Below are positions 1-8,296 of a DNA stretch of 8,464 bases, piece after piece. The translations under genes were made by a program, and so were the position numbers. The stretch comes from an uncultured Eubacteriales bacterium. Lineage in GTDB: Bacteria > Bacillota > Clostridia > Oscillospirales > Oscillospiraceae. The notes below the pieces were generated by a model, which ran no database searches, was not told the DNA's origin, and saw only the letters and a list, made by a program, of their open reading frames with translations. Numbering within the stretch: position 1 is the stretch's first letter; every line of letters starts with the position of its first letter. The stretch covers positions 1 through 8,464 of the forward strand of contig URDJ01000067.1 of NCBI GenBank assembly GCA_900546615.1, in the 5' to 3' direction.

Positions 1-1586
1 CGGCCGACGGTTTCATGGGCCCCATCACGGTCTCCGTCACCATGGACGGCGACACTATCGCCGCAGTCGAGGTCGTCTCCAACAGCGAGACGCCTGAGAT
101 AGCGGGCACGGCGCTCGAGCAGATCCCCGCCGCCATCGTCGCGGCCAACTCCGCTGACGTCGACGTCGTCTCCGGCGCGACCTACACCAGCAACGGCATC
201 ATCAACGCCGTCAAGAACGCGCTCTCCGGCGGCGGCACGTCCGAGCCGGAGAACACCCCAGAGCCGACCCAGGAGCCGGTGGCGGCGGCTGAGGCCTATC
301 AGGGCTTCGGGCTTTCCAACACCGTGCGTATGGGCCCCGGCTCCGACGACACGGGCACGCCCGTGTACAGCATCAACCAGGTCTTCGCCAACGTCGTCTT
401 TGACGGAGACGGCAAGATACTCGCCATCTACGTCGACCAGCTCGAGTACGCCACCCCGAACTACGACGGCGCGTCCATGCCGCACTTCAGCGGCTGGCCC
501 GGGCAGGGCGGCTACAACAATGACTCGAACCACGACGCCGTGGTGGACGGCACCACCCCCGACACCGAGGAGCAGTTCACCGAGGAGGTCGCGGGCTGGC
601 TCACAAAGCGCGACAGGGGCGAGGACTACGTCATGGGCACCGGCACCTGGCACGAGCAGATGGACGCCTTCCAGCGCCTTTTCATCGGAATGACCGTCGA
701 TGAGGTCGAGGAATGGTTCGCGAAGTACTGCTCCGACGCCAACGGCCGCCCGCTCACCGAGAACAGCTCCGGCGAGGGCGACGCCGAAAAGTACGCGGCG
801 CTGACCGACGACGAGAAGGCCATGCTGGCCGACGTCACAAGCTCCGCCACCATGAGCCTGAACGACAGCCACGGTGACATTCTCTCGGCCATCCGCAAGG
901 CCTACGAAAACCGCGTGCCGCTCGGCGAGATGACCGCTACGGGCATGGGCCTCGGGCTTTCCAGCACCGTGCGCATGGGCCCCGGCTCCGACGACACGGG
1001 TACGCCGGTCTACAGCATTAACCAGGTCTTCGCCAACACGCTGTTCGACAGCGAGGGCAGGATAGTTGCCATCTACGTCGACCAGCTCGAGTACGCCACC
1101 CCGAACTACGACGGCGCGGAGATGCCTCACTTCAGCGGCTGGCCCGGACAGGGCGGCTACAACAATGATTCCAACCACGACGCCGTGGTGGACGGCACGA
1201 CCCCGGACACGGAGGAGCAGTTCACCGAGGAAGTCGCCGGCTGGGTCACGAAGCGTGACAGGGGTGAGACCTACGTCATGGGCACCGGCACCTGGAGCGA
1301 GCAGATGGATGCCTTCCAGAAGCTCTTTGTGGGCAAGACAGTCGACGAGGTCGAGGAATGGTTCGCGAAGTACTGCTCCGACGCCAACGGCCGCCCGCTC
1401 AAGGAGTCGAGCTCCGGCGAAGGCGACGCTGAGAAGTACGCGGCGCTGACCGATGACGAGAAGGCCATGCTGGCCGACATCACCAGCTCCGCCACCATGA
1501 GCCTGAACGACAGCCACGGCGACATTCTCTCGGCTATTCGGGCCTCTTTTGACAACATGGTCTCCGTGGACCTGACGCTGGGCTGA
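1..1586 (+). CDS. FMN-binding protein with two tandem 215-residue repeat units (5' end outside window)
   Basis: The frame is open from the left edge, with the first complete codon at base 3. The reading starts inside an FMN_bind domain (PF04205 type: a GF.GPITV strand, then SETP, then VSGATYTSNGI). The Met at base 15 is therefore an internal residue, and the signal peptide expected for this family lies upstream. Numbering from that Met, the ordinary domain runs to about residue 70 and its flavin-attachment motif is SGAT at 53-56. In this family ApbE links FMN covalently to that Thr. A Pro/Glu-rich linker (about 71-96) follows, then two tandem units at about 99-307 and 314-522. They differ at about 22 of 203 aligned positions. 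Each unit has an MGPGSDDTG start, a PHFSGWPGQGGYNND segment, a single Cys (239, 454) and a C-terminal TSSATMSLNDSHGDI segment (motif at 276-279 and 491-494). That end resembles the FMN motif with Gly replaced by Ser. The likely role is extracytoplasmic flavin electron transfer. The FMN_bind call is firm. The function of the repeats is inference. Confidence 0.87.
   Translation, partial: ADGFMGPITVSVTMDGDTIAAVEVVSNSETPEIAGTALEQIPAAIVAANSADVDVVSGATYTSNGIINAVKNALSGGGTSEPENTPEPTQEPVAAAEAYQGFGLSNTVRMGPGSDDTGTPVYSINQVFANVVFDGDGKILAIYVDQLEYATPNYDGASMPHFSGWPGQGGYNNDSNHDAVVDGTTPDTEEQFTEEVAGWLTKRDRGEDYVMGTGTWHEQMDAFQRLFIGMTVDEVEEWFAKYCSDANGRPLTENSSGEGDAEKYAALTDDEKAMLADVTSSATMSLNDSHGDILSAIRKAYENRVPLGEMTATGMGLGLSSTVRMGPGSDDTGTPVYSINQVFANTLFDSEGRIVAIYVDQLEYATPNYDGAEMPHFSGWPGQGGYNNDSNHDAVVDGTTPDTEEQFTEEVAGWVTKRDRGETYVMGTGTWSEQMDAFQKLFVGKTVDEVEEWFAKYCSDANGRPLKESSSGEGDAEKYAALTDDEKAMLADITSSATMSLNDSHGDILSAIRASFDNMVSVDLTLG
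309..1583 (+). repeat. In-gene tandem duplication, period 645 bp (215 codons)
   Basis: Two direct copies begin at the GGGCTTTCC sequences at 309 and 954, an exact offset of 645 bases. The second copy runs to the stop codon. Long stretches are identical at the DNA level, for example 423-473 with 1068-1118 (51 bases) and 702-756 with 1347-1401 (55 bases). Synonymous differences elsewhere show that the copies are not brand new. The pattern fits a fairly recent duplication or continuing gene conversion between copies. Confidence 0.93.
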
Positions 1587-1594
1587 GACGGCTG

Positions 1595-1601
1595 AAAGGA
1601 G
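1595..1601 (+). promoter_or_regulatory. Ribosome binding site of the small membrane protein gene
   Basis: AAAGGAG lies 6 bases before the ATG at 1608, in the 21-base gap after the flavoprotein stop codon. It fixes the start and supports co-transcription with the upstream gene. Confidence 0.75.
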
Positions 1602-1607
1602 AAAAGT

Positions 1608-2054
1608 ATGAAAGCTGCTACATATAAGCTCAATACTGTACTGGCCGGGCTCGTGGGCGGCATCTGCCTCGTGCTCATGCTCGTGCGCACCTTCATGCCG
1701 CAGGCGATACTGCCCTTGGCCGACATTCCGAATCTGGCGGCAGTCTGCGCGGCGGCGCTGGTCATAGACTGCTATCTGGACTGGAAGCGCGTGCCGAAGC
1801 GCGACTGGGTGCTTACGGCGGTGCTTGCCGTGCTGACCTTCTGGCTGCTGCCCTGGGCGGCAGGTGTGACTAGCGGTATAGGCGAGGCCCTGAGGCTGGG
1901 CGTCATCGCCGGCGCACTGTTCACCATCATGGCCTTCCTGTTCAACGCGATACAGGACCGCATGGCCTCCGACAAGTCTTTCGTTCTCGCCCCGCTCTGC
2001 GTGGGCGCGGGCATGTATCTCGCCTGCCAGTGCTTTGCGGGCATACTGCTGTAA
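1608..2054 (+). CDS. Small integral membrane protein of unknown function
   Basis: This is a 148-residue protein I do not recognise. It is strongly hydrophobic, with about five likely membrane helices near residues 9-29, 40-57, 67-87, 93-113 and 125-147. A short charged loop (DWKRVPKRDW, about 58-67) is probably cytoplasmic. There are five Cys residues (20, 47, 55, 131, 140 region, plus C142), mostly inside helices, and no CxxC pair, haem motif or Fe-S motif. The ATG has a good ribosome binding site and follows the FMN-binding gene by 21 bases, so the two are probably one transcription unit ending at the hairpin at 2077-2108. The gene order suggests a membrane partner, anchor or electron-path component for the flavoprotein, but nothing in the sequence itself proves that. 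Confidence 0.78.
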   Translation: MKAATYKLNTVLAGLVGGICLVLMLVRTFMPQAILPLADIPNLAAVCAAALVIDCYLDWKRVPKRDWVLTAVLAVLTFWLLPWAAGVTSGIGEALRLGVIAGALFTIMAFLFNAIQDRMASDKSFVLAPLCVGAGMYLACQCFAGILL

Positions 2055-2076
2055 AACCTGAGCATACACAAACAAG

Positions 2077-2108
2077 AGCGCCCCGGACGGTCACGTCCGG
2101 GGCGCTTT
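2077..2108. terminator. Hairpin terminator between convergent transcription units
   Basis: A perfect 13-bp stem (AGCGCCCCGGACG paired with its complement) closes a 4-base loop, GTCA. On the plus strand it is followed by only a short T run. On the minus strand the hairpin is followed by CTTGTTTG, also modestly T-rich. It sits in the 58-base gap between the converging stop codons at 2054 and 2113, so it probably serves both units, more surely the plus-strand one. Confidence 0.85.
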
Positions 2109-2112
2109 CCTG

Positions 2113-2313
2113 CTATTTCTTTCCCAGCTTGCGTTTGTTGCCCTTCTCGTCCACGATCCAGGTGTTCTCGAGGACGTCTATGGTGCTCCGCCGCCAGTCC
2201 TGTAAATACTCCGCGCGCAGGGCCGCGCGCTCGGTCTTCTCGTCCTCCGTCAGCTCGCGCTCCCTCGAGAGCCGCGTCAGCTCGGAGATCCTGTCCATCT
2301 TCTCTTTGTCCAT
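2113..2313 (-). CDS. ynzC: UPF0291 (DUF896, YnzC-like) protein
   Basis: This 66-residue, highly charged protein is typical in length and pattern for the UPF0291/DUF896 family of Firmicutes. It has an N-terminal helical hairpin, RISELTRLSRERELTEDEK followed by ERAALRAEYLQDWR, then a short basic tail with IVDEKGN and a terminal KK. The family structure is a small two-helix bundle. In Bacillus, ynzC lies in the SOS-region operon with yneA, but no biochemical role is settled. Here it is the last gene of the minus-strand operon, starting 9 bases after the UPF0210 stop codon. Its weak GAGG ribosome binding site overlaps that stop. The family call is firm. The symbol is by family only. Confidence 0.85.
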   Translation of the reverse strand: MDKEKMDRISELTRLSRERELTEDEKTERAALRAEYLQDWRRSTIDVLENTWIVDEKGNKRKLGKK

Positions 2314-2322
2314 CGTATCGCC

Positions 2323-3681
2323 TCAGTTCTTGAGAGAGTGGATGGGCGCGGGGATGCGTCCGCCCCTTCTTATGAACTCCGCGCTCGAGTACGGGTGCAC
2401 CGCCATGACCGGCGCGGAGCCGAGCAGCCCGCCGAACTCCACCGTGTCCCCTACCTCCATGCCGGGAGCCGGGATGATGCGCACCGCCGTCGTTTTCTGG
2501 TTTATCATGCCGATGGCCGCCTCGTCCGCTATGATGGCCGCTATGGTCTCCGCGCTCGTCGAGCCGGGCACAGCTATCATGTCAAGGCCCACGGAGCAGA
2601 CGCAGGTCATCGCCTCGAGCTTGTCGAGGCAAAGCGCGCCCGACGAGGCCGCCGCTATCATGCCTTCGTCCTCCGAGACCGGTATGAACGCACCCGAGAG
2701 CCCGCCCACAGAGGAGGACGCCATGACTCCGCCCTTCTTCACCGCGTCGTTCAGCAGAGCCAGCGCCGCCGTCGTGCCGTGCGTGCCGCAGACCTCGAGG
2801 CCCATCTCCTCCAGTATCCTCGCCACCGAGTCGCCTATGGCCGGTGTCGGAGCCAGAGAGAGGTCCACTATGCCGAAGGGCACTCCCAGCCGCCGGGACG
2901 CCTCCTGCGCCACCAGCTGGCCCATGCGAGTCACCTGGAAGGCCGTCTTTTTTATCGTCTCCGCCACCACGTCGAAGCTCGCGCCGCGCACGGCCTTGAG
3001 CGCGTGGTGCACGACGCCGGGCCCCGAGACACCGACGTTTATGACCCTGTCCGGCTCGGACACGCCGTGGAAGGCGCCCGCCATGAAGGGGTTATCCTCC
3101 ACAGCGTTGCAGAACACGACGAGCTTCGCGCAGCCGAATCCGCTCCTGTCCGCCGTGAGCCGCGCCGTCTCCTTCACCGTCTCGCCCATGAGCGCTACGG
3201 CGTCCATGTTTATGCCGGCCTTGGTCGAGCCTATGTTCACGCTCGAGCACACCAGCTCCGTCTCCGCCAGCGCCTCGGGTATCGCCCGAATGAGCTTCAC
3301 CTCCGCCGGCGTCATGCCCTTCTGCACCAGCGCCGAAAAGCCGCCGACAAAGTTCACGCCCGTCTCCGCCCGCGCCGCGTCCAGCGCCTTCGCGAAGGGC
3401 ACGTAGTCCTCCGTATCCGACGCGCCCGCCACAAGGGCGATGGGCGTCACCGAGATGCGCTTGTTCACGATGGGTATACCGAACTCGGCCTCTATGTCCT
3501 CGCCCGTCTTCACGAGATCCTTCGCCGAGCGGGTTATCTTGTCGTATATCTTCCGGCAGGCCGCCTTCGGGTCGGGGTCGCAGCAGTCGAGCAGCGAAAT
3601 GCCCATCGTCACCGTCCGCACATCGAGATGCTGCTGGTCTATCATCTCGATGGTCTGCAATATCTCGCCTCTGTTTATCAT
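2323..3681 (-). CDS. UPF0210 (DUF711, PFL family) protein
   Basis: This 452-residue protein matches the full usual length of UPF0210/DUF711. The N-terminus reads [27 protein letters not shown]. The middle has a [14 protein letters not shown] segment and [17 protein letters not shown], and the C-terminus carries [19 protein letters not shown] and a [19 protein letters not shown] ending. The family has a fold related to pyruvate formate-lyase. It lacks a proven reaction, and I see no glycyl-radical motif. It starts 12 bases after the UPF0237 ACT gene. That pairing is conserved in Firmicutes (for example neighbouring genes in Streptococcus), which suggests that the ACT protein regulates or partners it. 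The ATG at 3681 is preceded by only a weak GGCGGG site, which fits translational coupling. Two long plus-strand open frames across this gene are antisense shadows. Confidence 0.93.
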   Translation of the reverse strand: MINRGEILQTIEMIDQQHLDVRTVTMGISLLDCCDPDPKAACRKIYDKITRSAKDLVKTGEDIEAEFGIPIVNKRISVTPIALVAGASDTEDYVPFAKALDAARAETGVNFVGGFSALVQKGMTPAEVKLIRAIPEALAETELVCSSVNIGSTKAGINMDAVALMGETVKETARLTADRSGFGCAKLVVFCNAVEDNPFMAGAFHGVSEPDRVINVGVSGPGVVHHALKAVRGASFDVVAETIKKTAFQVTRMGQLVAQEASRRLGVPFGIVDLSLAPTPAIGDSVARILEEMGLEVCGTHGTTAALALLNDAVKKGGVMASSSVGGLSGAFIPVSEDEGMIAAASSGALCLDKLEAMTCVCSVGLDMIAVPGSTSAETIAAIIADEAAIGMINQKTTAVRIIPAPGMEVGDTVEFGGLLGSAPVMAVHPYSSAEFIRRGGRIPAPIHSLKN

Positions 3682-3693
3682 GTCAGACCCGCC

Positions 3694-3963
3694 TTATATT
3701 TTATGCATAGCGTTGAAGATGTCTTCTCTCTGCGCCTTTATATCGAGGCCCAGCGTCTCGCCCTCGCGCCGCAGCAGGGCCGTCAGCTCCGCGAAGGGCA
3801 CCCGGCAGGCGGAGGCATCCACCAGCATTATCATCGTGAAATACTCCTGCAGCACCGTCTGACTGATGTCCAGCACGTTCACGCCCTGCTCGGCCAGTAT
3901 GCGGCTCACGTCCGCGATGATGCCCACGCGGTCGCGGCCTATGACTGTAACTATCGCTTTCAT
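3694..3963 (-). CDS. UPF0237 ACT-domain protein
   Basis: This 89-residue protein consists of a single ACT domain. The first strand is MKAIVTVIGRDRVGIIADVS, with the GRDRxGI turn typical of ACT ligand sites. A helix and the second strand (VNVLDISQTVLQEYFTMIMLVD) follow, then a second helix that includes LRREGETLGLDIKAQ. ACT domains usually bind small effectors, often amino acids, and this subgroup (UPF0237, related to GcvR-type regulators) has no known ligand. I chose the ATG at 3963 because it overlaps the yfbR stop codon as ATGA, has AGGAGG 7 bases upstream, and starts exactly at the domain. A longer in-frame reading back to 4179 lies inside yfbR and is not credible. It is probably a sensor or partner of the UPF0210 protein encoded next. 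Confidence 0.92.
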   Translation of the reverse strand: MKAIVTVIGRDRVGIIADVSRILAEQGVNVLDISQTVLQEYFTMIMLVDASACRVPFAELTALLRREGETLGLDIKAQREDIFNAMHKI

Positions 3964-4559
3964 CCTTCGTCCTCCTGTGTCATCGTGCCCAGCTCGTCGA
4001 GGTTCTTCTCGAAGGCCGGCATGAAATGTTTTAGAAAGTAGTCCGCCTCCGGCAGGCCCATGTCCTCGATGCGCCGCCGGGTCTGCGCCTCGGCCGAGAG
4101 AAACTCGCGGTTGCCCGCCTTGCGCTCCTCCACGCACTTTATATAGGCCGAGAGCCGGTCTGCGGCCTTGACGAGCCACTTCTCGTCCTCACCCACTTTG
4201 CCGCTTATAAACGGCTCAAACGCGCTCTGAAGCTCCACCGGGAGCATATTTATGAGCTTTTCGGCAGCTGCGCGCTCCACCTCGTGGTATGCCTCGCTTA
4301 TGCGCCCGCTGTGGTACTTGATGGGCGTCGGCATGTCGCCCGTCAGTATCTCCGGCGCGTCGTGGTAGAGCGCCGCGGCCGCGAGGAAGTTCGGGTCGCA
4401 GGGCTTTTTCAACACGTCCCGCCTTATGACGCCCAGCGCGTGGGCCAGCACCGCCACCATGTGGCTGTGCTCCTGCACATTTTCTGGTATGCTCGAGCGC
4501 ATCAGGCCCCAGCGCTCAATATAGCGCATGCGGGATATAAGCGCAAAAAAGTCACTCAA
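3960..4559 (-). CDS. yfbR: YfbR-type 5'-deoxynucleotidase (HD domain)
   Basis: This 199-residue HD-domain phosphohydrolase aligns along its whole length with E. coli YfbR, which dephosphorylates deoxyribonucleoside 5'-monophosphates with a divalent metal. The metal and catalytic residues are visible: H31 in ENVQEHS, H66-D67 and E70 in YHDAPE, D75 in LTGDMPTPIKY, and D134 in VKAADRLSAYIKC. R16-W17 match the substrate-contacting Arg-Trp of YfbR. The likely role is control of dNMP pools in the cytoplasm. The start is TTG at 4559, which overlaps the end of the MATE gene by 8 bases. It is supported by an AGAGGAGG site 9 bases upstream and by the N-terminus (FFALISR), which matches the family. The next ATG, at residue 11, would remove conserved residues. 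The gene overlaps the ACT gene by 4 bases. Confidence 0.93.
   Translation of the reverse strand: MSDFFALISRMRYIERWGLMRSSIPENVQEHSHMVAVLAHALGVIRRDVLKKPCDPNFLAAAALYHDAPEILTGDMPTPIKYHSGRISEAYHEVERAAAEKLINMLPVELQSAFEPFISGKVGEDEKWLVKAADRLSAYIKCVEERKAGNREFLSAEAQTRRRIEDMGLPEADYFLKHFMPAFEKNLDELGTMTQEDEG
3971..3976 (-). promoter_or_regulatory. Ribosome binding site of the ACT gene, inside yfbR
   Basis: The minus strand reads AGGAGG here, 7 bases before the ATG at 3963 and within the last codons of yfbR. With the ATGA overlap it indicates translational coupling and decides the start. Confidence 0.8.
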
Positions 4560-5961
4560 GCAGCTCCGCCTCCTCTGCTTCCGATTCGGGTATCGGGTCC
4601 TTTACAACCCTCTTGGACATCCATTTGCGGCTGAAATACCTCGGTATAACAATGCAAATGCCAACCGTCCATCCCGCAGGCAGCGCCAGCCAGCACGAGG
4701 CATAGCCGACGTGGAAGACATAAGCCAACATGTAAGCAACTGCCACACGCACCGACAGCGTAGCCAGGCTCGTGCACGATACCACAATCGCGTCCCCGGC
4801 TCCCTGCAGCAGGCCCGAGGCCGGCATATACGCCGCAAAAAGCACCACGCAGTAGCTCATGTAGCGCTGGTATTCCACCGCCTGCGACATCGCCTCGCCG
4901 CTCAGGTTGAACAGCCGCGCAAAATCCACCGCCAGCAGGTTGATCACCAGGCCTATCGCCACGCTGGAAATACAGCACATTATGGTCGAGACCCGCCAAC
5001 CCCGGTGCACCCTGTCGTACTTGAGCGCTCCTACGTTCTGGCCTGTGAAGGTCGCCACGCCGGTGTTAAGGCCGAAAATCGGCACCAGCGCATAGGCCTC
5101 CATGCGGTTGCCCACCGTGAAGGCAGCCATCGTCGCGTCCGTGAAGCTGTTTACCAGCCTCTGTATGAACACATTGCCCAGCGAGATGACCGCCTGCTGG
5201 ATGATAGCCGGAATGCCCAGACGCAGGGATATCACGAATTTTTCGCGGTCAAAGACGAATTCCCCGCGTTTGAAGCGGAAGATGGGATATTTTATGAACA
5301 TATAGGCCACGCTGACTATGGCCGAGGCCGCCTGCGCTATGACAGTCGCCACCGCAACGCCCATGACGCCCCAGCCGAAGCTCGCGACGAACCAGATGTC
5401 CAGCACCGTGTTCAGCCCGGCGCTGACAATGAGGAAGTACATCGTCGCCCGGCTGTCGCCTATCGCGCGCAGTATGCCCGCCACAGCGTTGTAGATATAC
5501 TGGAAAATGAGGCCCAGAGAGTAGATGGCGAAGTATTCTACGGCCATGTCCACGATGGCCGGAGAGGTCACACGCATGAGGCCCACAACGAGCGGCCGTG
5601 CAAACACGCTGCCCACGATCGTAAGGAGCGTGCCCAGCCCCACAAGGGTTATGAGCAGGGTCGAGGCCGCCCGACGCAGCTCCGCCGTCCTACGGGCGCC
5701 GTAGAGCTGTGCCACAAGCACCGCCCCACCGTTGCCCAGGCCGATGGAAATGGCCAAAAACAAAAAGATGAGGGACACGCAGCTGCCCACGGCCGCTATC
5801 ATATTCTCGCATATCGTCTGGGTCGCGCCGCCGTAGTTGCCGACGACCACCCCGTCCACTGTGTTGTACAGCTGCTGCAAAAACTGCCCGGCCATGATCG
5901 GCAGCGAAAAGAGCAGTATCTCCTTCCACTCCGAGCCGGATGTCATGTCCCTCCGCTCCAA
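4552..5961 (-). CDS. MATE family efflux transporter
   Basis: This 469-residue, 12-helix membrane protein is of standard MATE length, with two homologous halves. The N-terminal half has P21 in LPIMAGQFLQQLYNTVD, AQLYGARR near 85-91 and GILRAIGDSRATM (about 162-174), followed by NTVLDIWFV. The second half starts with LGIPAIIQQ (about 248) and carries FTGQNVGALKYDRV and GLLQGAGDA (about 383-391). MATE proteins export organic cations, drugs or metabolites using a sodium or proton gradient. The substrate here cannot be read from sequence. Two starts are possible. TTG at 5961 has a GGGGAG site 7 bases upstream. ATG at 5946 (464 residues) has GGAG and GGAGG nearby. Both precede the first conserved segment. 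It is the first gene of the five-gene minus-strand operon and its C-terminal tail is acidic. Confidence 0.95.
   Translation of the reverse strand: MERRDMTSGSEWKEILLFSLPIMAGQFLQQLYNTVDGVVVGNYGGATQTICENMIAAVGSCVSLIFLFLAISIGLGNGGAVLVAQLYGARRTAELRRAASTLLITLVGLGTLLTIVGSVFARPLVVGLMRVTSPAIVDMAVEYFAIYSLGLIFQYIYNAVAGILRAIGDSRATMYFLIVSAGLNTVLDIWFVASFGWGVMGVAVATVIAQAASAIVSVAYMFIKYPIFRFKRGEFVFDREKFVISLRLGIPAIIQQAVISLGNVFIQRLVNSFTDATMAAFTVGNRMEAYALVPIFGLNTGVATFTGQNVGALKYDRVHRGWRVSTIMCCISSVAIGLVINLLAVDFARLFNLSGEAMSQAVEYQRYMSYCVVLFAAYMPASGLLQGAGDAIVVSCTSLATLSVRVAVAYMLAYVFHVGYASCWLALPAGWTVGICIVIPRYFSRKWMSKRVVKDPIPESEAEEAELLE
4569..4576 (-). promoter_or_regulatory. Ribosome binding site deciding the TTG start of yfbR
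   Basis: The minus strand reads AGAGGAGG, 9 bases before the TTG at 4559 and inside the last codons of the MATE gene. It supports the non-ATG start and coupled translation. Confidence 0.7.
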
Positions 5962-5990
5962 GCTCTCACTCCCCTGATCTCGTAAAGCTC

Positions 5991-6019
5991 ATATTAACAC
6001 AATCTCCGCCCAAAGTAAA
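5991..6019 (-). promoter_or_regulatory. Candidate promoter of the MATE operon
   Basis: On the minus strand, a -35 TTTACT (6014-6019) and a -10 TAATAT (5991-5996) are separated by 17 bases. Each hexamer matches the sigma-70/sigma-A consensus at 4 of 6 positions. Transcription would begin near 5984, giving a short leader of about 23 bases before the TTG at 5961. This is by eye only. Confidence 0.45.
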
Positions 6020-6028
6020 TAATAAGCC

Positions 6029-6057
6029 TTGCATTATGGCGGATACGGTGATAAAAT
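6029..6057 (+). promoter_or_regulatory. Candidate promoter of typA
   Basis: A -35 TTGCAT (6029-6034) and a -10 TAAAAT (6052-6057) are separated by 17 bases. The -10 matches consensus at 5 of 6 positions and the -35 only in its TTG. Transcription would begin near 6064, about 26 bases before the start codon. It stands back to back with the MATE promoter candidate, with 9 bases between the two -35 boxes. Confidence 0.5.
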
Positions 6058-6075
6058 TCGAGTTTGTGAATAAAT

Positions 6076-6084
6076 AAGAGGTGG
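6076..6084 (+). promoter_or_regulatory. Ribosome binding site deciding the TTG start of typA
   Basis: AAGAGGTGG ends 5 bases before the TTG at 6090. The alternative GTG at 6081 lies inside this site and has no site of its own upstream, so the TTG is preferred. Confidence 0.7.
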
Positions 6085-6089
6085 TTCAT

Positions 6090-7913
<1,824 letters not shown>

Positions 7914-7918
7914 TTGTG

Positions 7919-7949
7919 AAGCGGGAGGTGCGTGTGTGCGCCTCCCTGC
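7919..7949 (+). terminator. Possible typA terminator hairpin
   Basis: GGGAGG (7923-7928) pairs with CCTCCC (7941-7946). The stem extends inward by four weaker pairs to a TGTG loop and outward by a few pairs around one bulged base. It starts 5 bases after the typA stop codon. No T run follows, so it may be a weak terminator or a 3'-end-protecting hairpin. Confidence 0.45.
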
Positions 7950-7960
7950 TCGTATAAATG

Positions 7961-8001
7961 CCACCCCATTTCTTTGGCCCTTGCCCAAAGAAACGGGGTG
8001 G
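7961..8001. repeat. 17-bp inverted repeat with 7-base loop
   Basis: CCACCCCATTTCTTTGG (7961-7977) pairs with CCAAAGAAACGGGGTGG (7985-8001), with one mismatch in 17. No T run follows, so it is not a classic terminator. Its right arm overlaps the first GTAGGGG-type element by 7 bases. Confidence 0.85.
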
Positions 8002-8015
8002 AACCCCGCCCCTAC
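7995..8015 (-). repeat. Palindromic element, type B (truncated copy)
   Basis: Read on the minus strand it is GTAGGGGCGGGGTTCCACC plus CC, identical over 21 bases to 8118-8138. It lacks the outer GCCC arm of the full element because it runs into the 17-bp inverted repeat. Confidence 0.85.
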
Positions 8016-8047
8016 GGCAACGCTTTGGGTAAAAACCGCAACCACCC

Positions 8048-8073
8048 GTAGGGGTCGGCGTCCTCGACGACCC
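8048..8073 (+). repeat. Palindromic element, type A
   Basis: It begins GTAGGGGTCGGCGTCC and ends GACGACCC. GGGT pairs with ACCC and CGTC with GACG around a short loop. An inverted copy at 8229-8254 matches at 25 of 26 positions, the one difference being in the loop. Confidence 0.88.
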
Positions 8074-8117
8074 TTCGTCCGGACACGCACGCGGCCACGT
8101 TACCGCGCCCAAGCCCT

Positions 8118-8144
8118 GTAGGGGCGGGGTTCCACCCCCCGCCC
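8118..8144 (+). repeat. Palindromic element, type B (full copy)
   Basis: It begins GTAGGGGCGGGGTTCCACC and continues through a C run to GCCC, so GGGCGGGG-like arms pair around TTCCA. An inverted copy at 8350-8375 differs by one base in the length of the C run. Confidence 0.88.
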
Positions 8145-8204
8145 GGACGTTGCGGTTTCGGACAACGCCCAACCCATGCACCCACGCCAGCTGACGCCGG
8201 CGCA

Positions 8205-8226
8205 CCGCGCGCCCGATGGCGCGCGG
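8205..8226. repeat. Perfect 9-bp hairpin in a spacer
   Basis: CCGCGCGCC pairs perfectly with GGCGCGCGG around a CGAT loop. It lacks the GTAGGG end of the other elements. The nearby GGCGCACCG and CGATGG stretches are echoed at 8297-8330, so it may be a decayed relative of the type C element. Confidence 0.7.
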
Positions 8227-8228
8227 CC

Positions 8229-8254
8229 GGGTCGTCGGGGACGCCGACCCCTAC
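8229..8254 (-). repeat. Palindromic element, type A, inverted copy
   Basis: On the minus strand it reads GTAGGGGTCGGCGTCC and then GACGACCC. It differs from 8048-8073 at a single loop base. Confidence 0.88.
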
Positions 8255-8296
8255 GGGCTGGCAAAAACCGTACCCATCCGCGAAACCGTCACAAAC

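Noticed and set aside
2030..3406. Plus-strand open frame of 458 codons
   Set aside because: It is an antisense shadow of ynzC and the UPF0210 gene. It runs through the terminator and has no ribosome binding site.
2338..4041. Plus-strand open frame of 567 codons
   Set aside because: It is antisense to the UPF0210, ACT and yfbR genes, which have clear family matches. The translation is rich in Arg and His with no domain, as expected from the complement of high-GC codons.
4528..5985. Plus-strand open frame of 485 codons
   Set aside because: It is an antisense shadow of the MATE gene. The Arg/His-rich product has no membrane or enzyme features.
6019..6037. ATAAT/ATTAT inverted repeat between the divergent promoters as an operator
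   Set aside because: The arms are only 5 bases with a 9-base gap in AT-rich DNA, which is easily chance.
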